The translations under genes were made by a program, and so were the position numbers. A stretch of 7,338 bases of DNA from Deltaproteobacteria bacterium (GTDB taxonomy: Bacteria > Desulfobacterota > Dissulfuribacteria > Dissulfuribacterales > QOAL01). The notes under the pieces were generated by a model. The model saw nothing but the letters and a program-made list of their open reading frames with translations. It did no database searches and was not told where the DNA came from. Positions 1 to 6,000 of the stretch are shown piece by piece. The stretch lies in contig WFRQ01000415.1 of NCBI GenBank assembly GCA_015486425.1, positions 1 through 7,338 of the forward strand. Reading direction: 5' to 3'. Position 1 is the first letter of the stretch. Each line of letters starts with the position of its first letter.

Positions 1-1
1 A

Positions 2-310
2 TGTGTTGCCGCCATGTTCCTGGCCCAGGCCTACGGGGTGGAACTCTCCTTTGCCCAGCAGTTTACAGTGGTGTTCGCGGCGCTTCTTACATCTGTCGGC
101 GTGGCAGGCATACCTGCGGCAAGCCTTGTGGCCATTACGGTCATACTTGGCGCCATTGGCCTGCCGGCAGAGGCCATTGCCCCCATACTGGTGGTGGACA
201 GACTGCTTGACATGTGCAGGACTTCTGTGAATGTCTTCAGTGATTCATGCGGCGCCGCTGTTATTGCCGCAATGGAGAAGAGAACCAGACATGAAACGGG
301 GCAGGTATGA
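2..310 (+). CDS. Dicarboxylate/amino acid:cation symporter (DAACS/SDF family), C-terminal fragment
   Basis: This is the last 102 codons of an inner-membrane secondary transporter; the 5' part lies outside the window and the open frame runs in from base 2. It would import acidic amino acids or C4-dicarboxylates with Na+ or H+. The fragment covers the region equivalent to HP2-TM8 of GltPh: a Gly/Pro/Ala-rich hydrophobic run (GVAGIPAASLV), then the signature DRLLDMCRTSVNV. By alignment from memory with GltPh, the Asp of LDM matches D394, the Arg of CRT R397, the Thr T398, the Asn of SVNV N401 and the Asp of FSD D405. The substrate and cation residues are therefore intact, and the Arg favours an acidic substrate. 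A short charged tail (MEKRTRHETGQV) ends the protein. The usual Gly of the VTGD motif is Ser here (VFSD). The family is certain; the exact substrate (glutamate/aspartate or dicarboxylate) cannot be told. It converges with the 172-aa gene. Confidence 0.93.
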   Translation, partial: CVAAMFLAQAYGVELSFAQQFTVVFAALLTSVGVAGIPAASLVAITVILGAIGLPAEAIAPILVVDRLLDMCRTSVNVFSDSCGAAVIAAMEKRTRHETGQV

Positions 311-412
311 AACCCACCCCTGGCGTTCTGTTGTTTGAGAGTAACTGCCCCCCAAAGGATGAATTCCCATAACGAAAAATCGCTTTTCACACAAATTTTT
401 TTGCTTGATACA

Positions 413-519
413 TATCGGCTCAGAGGGTGCTGCAGATGCAAGGCGGAGAGGGCGAAGGCGTACTTCCCGTACTTCGAGCCCTTGACAACACCGCAGATGC
501 GGTACCCTCTGAGCCGATA
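413..519. repeat. Compound palindromic element (107 bp) in the convergent intergenic gap
   Basis: The outer arms 413-428 (TATCGGCTCAGAGGGT) and 504-519 are perfect 16-bp inverse complements. Pairing continues imperfectly so that 413-439 against 493-519 match at about 23 of 27 positions. Both arms carry GCAGATGC in the same orientation (432-439 and 493-500). The centre holds its own hairpin: GGGC at 450-453 against GCCC at 478-481, with GTAC at 460-463 and 469-472 inside. The shape is a nested, cruciform-capable unit rather than a simple terminator, and no T-run follows. The core resembles dispersed intergenic palindromes I associate with Desulfobacterota-type genomes, but that is from memory. 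It lies between the ends of two convergent genes, 45 nt past the stop of the 172-aa gene, and may shield their transcripts. No transposase is near. Confidence 0.75.
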
Positions 520-564
520 CCCTGACTTGAACGATTGTAGGATTAACCGCTCAGGATCAGAAGA

Positions 565-1083
565 TTAAGGCCTGACCACAGCCACATAACCTGTAATATC
601 CCTTACACCGCCTGCCCCACGGTAATAGGCAGTTGGCGGAAAGGCAAAGTAGTATTCCTCATCCATCTCTATGTCTGCATCTCCCCAGGGTGAAGGAGAA
701 AGAATATGATAGATATTCCCGTCATCGTTTCTCACAACCACCCTCAGCCAGATGGTCTCACCGGCGGACAGTGTCCTTGTCCAGGTATCAACATCATTTG
801 CAATGGTTATCCAGTTGACGCCTCCATTGGGGCTGTACTCATAGTTCCCGTCAAGGTGTCCATAGTACAGGTCAACGGTAAGCTCTCTGGAAATCCTGGT
901 GAAATTGCTTATGGCTGCTACTTTGGGATGGTAGGTCTTGCCTGGAATGGTTCCAATGAGAGATGGTGTGCCTGTGTATGCATAGTGCCTTATGGCATAC
1001 GTCCATGCGGATGCGGTTGCGGCCCAGGCAACACAGAACATACTGAAGACAATGGTGCTGACGATTAATTTTTTTCCTTTCAT
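565..1083 (-). CDS. Secreted protein of unknown function, 172 aa (paralogue of the gene at 7003-7338)
   Basis: I do not recognise the family. A clear Sec signal peptide opens the protein: KGKK, then a hydrophobic stretch (LIVSTIVFSMFCVAW), with likely cleavage after ASA at residue 26, leaving a mature protein of about 146 aa. The mature part has no transmembrane segment, lipobox or Cys. It is rich in Tyr, Trp and Gly and alternates like beta strands, suggesting a beta-sandwich. Notable blocks are VDLYYG (70-75), NYEYSPNGGVNW (80-91), TWTRTLSAGETIWLR (100-114), YHILSPSPWG (125-134) and VRDITGYVAVV (160-170). The same blocks recur in the partial gene at 7003-7338, about 57% identical by eye. 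The ATG at 1083 has a strong ribosome binding site (AGGGGG, 7 nt upstream). A sigma-54-like promoter lies 125 bp upstream. The gene stands alone, in the same direction as the cyclotransferase but 528 bp from it. Confidence 0.88.
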   Translation of the reverse strand: MKGKKLIVSTIVFSMFCVAWAATASAWTYAIRHYAYTGTPSLIGTIPGKTYHPKVAAISNFTRISRELTVDLYYGHLDGNYEYSPNGGVNWITIANDVDTWTRTLSAGETIWLRVVVRNDDGNIYHILSPSPWGDADIEMDEEYYFAFPPTAYYRGAGGVRDITGYVAVVRP

Positions 1084-1207
1084 TACGTTTCCCCCTGTTG
1101 CTGAAATCCTTTACTGAAAAAGTTTTTGCCTATGCCGGATAACCCTGGTGACGGCAGGGATACAGAACATGAATGCCCCGGTTCCGGATCAACTGGACAT
1201 ACTATTT

Positions 1208-1223
1208 GGCAAGAGGTATGCCA
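1208..1223 (-). promoter_or_regulatory. Possible sigma-54 (-24/-12) promoter of the 172-aa secreted protein gene
   Basis: Read on the minus strand, 1223 to 1208 is TGGCATACCTCTTGCC. It matches the RpoN consensus TGGCACG-N4-TTGCW, with the essential GG and GC in the exact 12-bp register. Differences are T for C and A for G after TGGCA, and a final C. Transcription would start near 1197, giving a leader of about 114 nt before the ATG at 1083. The motif is partly symmetric (TGGCA...TGCCA), so the plus strand also reads as a poorer match, but no plus-strand gene follows. A sigma-54 promoter would require an enhancer-binding activator. Confidence 0.45.
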
Positions 1224-1506
1224 GAGGGAAATGAGGGGCATGGAAACCGCTTTATTCATGCACGCAACAATAAAAAGTTTTTATATTTCACCTGCAACAG
1301 ATGGATATGGAGGAATATTAACCGTAAAGGGGAGAAGTTATTTAATCATTTTATCATAAAAATTCAGTGGGATAAAAAAATTAAACCGCTTTGGGAGAGC
1401 TGTTAAACATATTTTTTCAATTTCTTTTTTATGTGTTAAATTTTTTCAGGATAATTTGACATGTATGTGGGCAGATGTGAGAGAGGGGATATAATTTTTT
1501 TCAAAT

Positions 1507-1536
1507 GGTAAGATATTTATATAAAATATTTTTACC
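1507..1536. repeat. AT-rich inverted repeat (30 bp)
   Basis: The left arm GGTAAGATATTT and the right arm, whose inverse complement is GGTAAAAATATTT, pair with one bulge around a short TATA-type centre. It lies about 75 bp beyond the stop of the cyclotransferase gene. Neither side carries the T-run expected of an intrinsic terminator, so it may be a protein-binding site or a weak transcript-end structure. Confidence 0.45.
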
Positions 1537-1611
1537 TTAACTGAGCCAGGTTTTGCATTTTACCGGATATGCTGGGAGGATTTTCCCAATATCATAACGT
1601 GCTGCGGTAGT

Positions 1612-2436
1612 TCATGGTTTCTGCTGAATCAGCCTTATCTCATAAATAAACGGCCACTTCTTTATGGCAACAAACAGCCTTTCATTTTTCTCATCCCATG
1701 CTATTCCATTAAACACATTGATACTCCTGCTCCTCTTCATACCTTTCACCAGGCCGTCAAGGTGTATCCATCCTGTTACCCTGCCTGTTTCCGGGCTGAT
1801 TCGTGCAATAAGGTCCTTGCCCCATACATTTGCGAAAACCTCGCCCATGACAAACTCAAGCTCATTCAGAAAAAAGACCTTTCCGGCAGCGCTGCTCACC
1901 TCAACCGTGCGTACAGTTCGTTTTGTAACAGGGTCTATGAAACGCAGGATATCTGTCCCATTGCTCATTACAAGTGCCTGACCGGTACAGGTAAGCCCCC
2001 AGCCCTCGCCCTGATAGCTGAAGGTATCAACCTGCCTGAGATTCAAGGCATCATATACCAGTCCCTTTTCTGCCTTCCATGTCAACTGGGCTATCCTATC
2101 TCCACTCACCGCTATGCCCTCTGCAAAAAGAGAGTCCTTCAGGGGAACCACTTTCAGGACCCTGCCTGTTTCAGGCTCCACCACTCGCAGGGTAGATTTT
2201 CCATAAAGGCCAGTTGATTCCACAAATATACCATGATGATATATCAACCCTTCGGTAAACGCATCAGGGTCATGGGGAAGTTTCCTGACCACCTCGGCAA
2301 GGTAATGTGCTTCGGGACAAGGGGTCCCCCCTGTCCCTGATGTGTGAAAGTGCTTATCCTGCCCTGCGCTTACATTGCAGGCCCAGCAGACTGCAAAGCA
2401 TATTGCAAGGATTCTTACCCGTGTCACAGCACGCAC
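1612..2436 (-). CDS. Exported glutaminyl-peptide cyclotransferase (papaya-type QC, Glu_cyclase_2 family)
   Basis: This enzyme converts N-terminal Gln of peptides and proteins to pyroglutamate with release of ammonia (EC 2.3.2.5). The family is a five-bladed beta-propeller, unrelated to the zinc-dependent animal QCs. Numbering from the chosen start (274 aa), family blocks appear in order: HDPDAFTEGL (55-64), ESTGLYG (73-79), FAEG with its conserved Glu (104-107), QLTWK (117-121), GEGWGLT (143-149), MSNGT (157-161), LNELE (190-194), ANVW (202-205), FNGIAWD (242-248) and KKWPFIYEI (259-267). The propeller looks complete. I prefer the GTG at 2436: GAGG sits 5 nt upstream and it gives a compact signal peptide (MRAVTRVRILAICFAVCWAC, cleavage after VSA), so the enzyme is periplasmic or exported. 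An in-frame GTG at 2484 would give 290 aa but has a poor ribosome binding site and would start almost at the proposed promoter. Divergent from the beta-helix gene. Confidence 0.92.
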   Translation of the reverse strand: MRAVTRVRILAICFAVCWACNVSAGQDKHFHTSGTGGTPCPEAHYLAEVVRKLPHDPDAFTEGLIYHHGIFVESTGLYGKSTLRVVEPETGRVLKVVPLKDSLFAEGIAVSGDRIAQLTWKAEKGLVYDALNLRQVDTFSYQGEGWGLTCTGQALVMSNGTDILRFIDPVTKRTVRTVEVSSAAGKVFFLNELEFVMGEVFANVWGKDLIARISPETGRVTGWIHLDGLVKGMKRSRSINVFNGIAWDEKNERLFVAIKKWPFIYEIRLIQQKP

Positions 2437-2440
2437 CTGT

Positions 2441-2445
2441 GCCTC
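2441..2445 (-). promoter_or_regulatory. Ribosome binding site that decides the cyclotransferase start
   Basis: On the minus strand GAGGC, with GAGG 5 nt before the GTG at 2436, fits a Shine-Dalgarno site. The upstream alternative GTG at 2484 has only weak purine context. This supports the shorter protein with the signal peptide at its very N-terminus. Confidence 0.55.
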
Positions 2446-2492
2446 AACTGGAAGAGACCTCCACTGTTTAAAAATATTGACCACGGCACCAG

Positions 2493-2521
2493 CCTATAGT
2501 AACTTAATATTAAGATTACAA
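2493..2521 (-). promoter_or_regulatory. Possible promoter with overlapping palindromic operator upstream of the cyclotransferase gene
   Basis: On the minus strand TTGTAA (2521-2516) and TATAGG (2498-2493) are separated by 17 bp, a permissible sigma-70-like pair with a weak -10. The spacer contains the perfect 12-bp palindrome CTTAATATTAAG (2503-2514), extended by GTAA (2499-2502) and TTAC (2516-2519). Such a palindrome between -35 and -10 could be an operator, or simply AT-rich sequence. Transcription would begin near 2486, leaving about 50 nt before the GTG at 2436. Confidence 0.35.
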
Positions 2522-3043
2522 GAAATTAATTTTACAATTATTGGGATACTATCAAAATTAAAGTGCGTAATCAGCCTGTTTCCTGTTCTTTCCAGTCAGC
2601 AACGCCTTGACCTGCCATTCATAATACACAATCAGGATAATGCATGTCGCGGTCCGTTTCCGCATAATTGTAACCGCCATTCCCGGGACGAATACAACGA
2701 ACAACGAAAATACGCTCTTGCTGCGTTTGACATTGTATGAGCAAATTTGAACTTCTTTTACTTTGAGCCTTGAGCTTTCAGCTTTGAGCTATTTTTGGAT
2801 AAATACGGGGCAAAACCCCCAACATATGAAGTACATGCATATAAGAGACAGAATAGGTAGGGAAAAACCCCCACATTGCAGAGAAAAACATTACCATTAC
2901 CCACCCAAAACGCCTAATTTCCTGGATTATACCCTCAACATAACCTAATTTTTTTAACTAAATTTTGGCATAAAATGTGAATAGATAATACAGATTAGGA
3001 TTTTATTCAGACGATACCCCCTTTATTTGGAGATATATTTTTT
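2522..3043. other. Non-coding divergent region upstream of the beta-helix gene
   Basis: I see no convincing gene here. The stretch holds a tandem heptamer repeat at 2762-2789 and, close to the beta-helix gene, two direct copies of CCTAATTT (2913-2920 and 2944-2951, 31 bp apart) plus an inverted ATTAGG (2994-2999). The copies could be regulator contacts, but they are short and AT-rich. A weak sigma-54-like match begins at TGGCAT (2966) but lacks the invariant GC at -12. No good sigma-70 pair is visible, so the promoter of the large gene is undetermined. The ribosome binding site GGAGA is at 3029-3033, 10 nt before the ATG. Confidence 0.5.
2762..2789. repeat. Four tandem heptamers (TTTGAGC-type)
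   Basis: Four 7-bp units follow each other in exact phase: TTTGAGC (2762-2768), CTTGAGC (2769-2775), TTTCAGC (2776-2782) and TTTGAGC (2783-2789). Each variant differs from the consensus by one base. It lies outside any gene, so copy-number changes would not shift a frame. Confidence 0.7.
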
Positions 3044-6000
3044 ATGAAGGATAACGCCACAGAAAACCAGATAACGAATACCGTGACCGGCACAATGCCC
3101 GCCCTTCTTTACTGGCCATGTATCTTTGCAGCAGTCCTTGCGTGGACAGGCATTCTTGCCATTACCTCACCTCTTACAGCCACCGCAGCCACCTATTACG
3201 TGGATGCCTCTAACGGTAATGACAACAACGATGGACAGTCCACAGACAGTGCCTGGAGAACGCTCAATGCGGTCAGCAACCCCAAGAATCCATTCCAGCC
3301 AGGCGACCAGATTCTATTGAAACGAGGTGAGACATGGTACGGAGGTATATGGCTTAAACAGTCAGGCGAGGCAGAAAATCCCATAGTCTTAGGCGCATAC
3401 GGAAATGAGAGTGACCCTCAGCCACTGCTTAAGGGCACGTATTGGGCGCCTATATCCTGGGAAACTGTATCAGGCAATATCTACAGGACTACAAACCCTG
3501 CCTGGCGAAGTGACCCTGGAATACTTTTGTATGACAACATACCTGAACCGTCAATTGTAACCCTGGAATCTGCCTCACCTGTAGATAATATCCGTCCCGG
3601 TGCTGTCCTTGTCCAAACTTCAGGGTATTATGCTAATTTCTGGGTAACTTCAGTCAATGCCCAGGAGAGAAAAATTTACGGAATAACCTTTTTTCGGGAT
3701 GCCGCGAATGCCGACCCTCCAAGGTACTGGTTGGCAGGCACCGAGATACAGGTACGGCAGATAGATGAAAACACGGGTAAAGAAACTACGTCCACAATCA
3801 CAATTTCTGACAATGGGGGCCTCCATGTTGAACCTGCAAGCCTGACAGCTTCGGGGCAGTGGTACTGGGACCCGGATGAGCAGTCAGTTTATCTTTATGC
3901 AGAGACAGCGGAAGATACAGCAAATGTCGAGCTTGGGCAGTCCGCATGGGGGATTGTAACCAATGGAATCAGCAATATCACCATACAGGATATAACATTC
4001 CGGGGGTTTAAGGAGGTCGGCGCCTATTTTTACAACGGCAGCGGCATAACCCTTGACAATGTGCATATTTATGGAGTTGGCGCCAACGGACATATGACTG
4101 GCATACTCTTCAATGAAATAAAAAACAGCGCTGTGCGTAACAGCCAGGTAGAATACGCCCTGAGAACGGGCATCAGTATTTATTCCTGGAGGCTTGAGGA
4201 AGACCTCGCGTCAAACAACACTATCTCAGGCAATCACATCCTGAACAGCGGGTCAGCAGGAATAAGCCTCTCAACAGACACAGCAGAACGGCGGATATGC
4301 ATTCGTAACAACCATATCAATGGAAATATAATAGAAAATTCAAATCTACTGTCCTATGACGCAGCGGGCATCTATTTGCTGAATGTTGGCGAAGGCAACA
4401 CCATAAATGACAACACAATAAATAATGGTGGTTCAGCACAGCTCAGAAGCGCCGGAATCATGGTGGACAGCGACGTTCAGCCGGTTACCATCGAGGGCAA
4501 CACCATTGAAAACAACTCCCTTGGCGGCATAACGGTTACAGGCTCATCGCACACCATCCGTAACAACGTACTTCGAAATAACGGTGTATGCTCCTGGGAA
4601 TCTGCTCAGATAACATTCTTCACTGTTAAAACCAATGCTCAGGGATGCACAGTGGAAAACAACACCCTTGAGGCAGGCGAAAGCCAGATGCTCTTCATGG
4701 TTCTGAATGGAAAACCTACTGACTTGGATCTGCCCAACTCCATTGACAACAACCGTTACACCTCTCCTGATCCAGCCCCTTTCTGCTGGACAAACCACTA
4801 CGCATGTTCAGAAGATGACAAAATAGACTTTCCTCACTGGAAATGCGCTTCGGGCGTACTGCTGGACAGCAATTCGTATTTTAATGGAACACAACCGCCT
4901 GAAGAGCCGCCGCTTTGTGAAGAAATTATTGAACCTCACGATCCTGTAACATATTATGTAAGCTTTTCCACTGGCAACGACAACAACACCGGCACATCAG
5001 AAGACCAGCCATGGAAAAACATCAGCAAGATCAGTAAAAGCCCTGCAGGTACCTTTGGACCAGGAGATAAAATTCTATTTAAAAGAGGGGATGTATGGCA
5101 CTCGGAAGGCGTCACCATAAAAGACTCGGGAACAGAAAGCATTCCCATTACCATCGGGGCCTATGGCGATGGAGCAGCAGACCCACCGCTCTTTGACGGG
5201 ACATACGCAAATTTCCCGTTTCCCGTAGACTGGGAATCTGTTGAAGGAAACATCTACAGATCAACCAACTGGGGCTGGGAACCAGGGCTTATATTTTATA
5301 ATAACGCCCCTGTGCCGGCCATAGCCACTCTGCAGTTTGACTCGGCTGTTGATAATGTAAGGCCAGGGGCAGTACTGCTGCAGACATCCGATTACTACTG
5401 CAATATGTGGGTAACCTCTGTTAATGCCGCAGCAAGGCAGATATCAGGCATTACCTTCTTCCGCGACCCCGCCATTCACTGGCTCTCTACGTATACAGTT
5501 GAGGTTCGCCAACTAAATGACTCCGGTGAGGAAGAAAAACTCAACCTGACCCTCACTCCTCCCGGCGGGCTAATAGTTTCCCGGGCCAGCCTCACAGAGC
5601 CAGGGCAGTGGTACTGGGATACCACGCAAAAGGCCATCTTTATCAATGCACCTCAAAACCCGGCTGACATGGATATAGAACTGGCGCAGTACCGGTTTGG
5701 AATCCAGCTTTCGCAGGTGGAGCATGTTGTAATCCAGGACATAAACATAAAGGGTTACAATGAAAACGGCATCTATCTATATGAATGCAATGACATAAAC
5801 ATGCAGGACCTGAATATCTGGGCAATCGGCGCCAACGGACACAGAAGCGGTATACTGATTCATAATTCAAGTGACTGCGGCGTGACTAACTGCGTGGTAA
5901 CTGACTGTCTTGTAAGCGGGATTGGAATTTATTCAATGAGCCCTGGTCCTGCTTACGGCAAGTATAGCTGGAACAATGTTATTTCAGGAAATACGGTCCT

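Larger units (their letters stand above)
1084..1611. other. Long AT-rich non-coding stretch between two minus-strand genes
   Basis: No reading frame here has a plausible start, ribosome binding site and protein-like composition. Besides the sigma-54-like site at 1208-1223, it contains an exact 10-bp direct repeat AAACCGCTTT (1244-1253 and 1383-1392), a 13-bp palindrome TTTTATCATAAAA (1349-1361) and an AT-rich inverted repeat at 1507-1536. The palindrome lies about 125 bp upstream of the -24 element, a distance compatible with an activator site. AT content rises sharply from 1260 to 1540 relative to the flanking genes. No clear intrinsic terminator for the cyclotransferase gene was found. I see no convincing RNA gene. 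Confidence 0.6.

Noticed and set aside
335..568. Plus-strand 77-codon frame across the intergenic gap
   Set aside because: It runs straight through the compound palindrome, so its sequence is set by the repeat and not by coding constraint.
706..1068. Plus-strand frame of 120 codons antisense to the 172-aa gene
   Set aside because: Shadow of a gene with a clear signal peptide, strong ribosome binding site and a paralogue in the same frame.
1400..1412. Exact 13-bp match CTGTTAAACATAT shared with 6911-6923
   Set aside because: One such match is close to chance expectation in a 7-kb window and neither flank extends the similarity meaningfully.
1456..1495. Perfect TTGACA (1456-1461) and TATAAT (1490-1495) on the plus strand
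   Set aside because: The spacer is 28 bp, far beyond the usable 16-19 bp, and no plus-strand gene follows.
1762..2217. Plus-strand 151-codon frame antisense to the cyclotransferase
   Set aside because: The minus strand carries the complete set of cyclotransferase family motifs; this frame has no recognisable content.
2558..2680. Minus-strand 40-codon frame beginning MAVTIMRKRT with a hydrophobic stretch, open further upstream
   Set aside because: No ribosome binding site with usable spacing, no recognised family, and no neighbouring gene to explain it; treated as chance.
2835..2851. Similarity of 15 in 17 bases to the Tn5/Nextera mosaic end (TATAAGAGACAG core), suggesting a library adapter remnant
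   Set aside because: Two mismatches and normal-looking flanks make chance more likely; checking raw read coverage across the site would settle it.
2966..2981. Sigma-54-like TGGCAT match ahead of the beta-helix gene
   Set aside because: The -12 half lacks the near-invariant GC, so it is not listed as a promoter.
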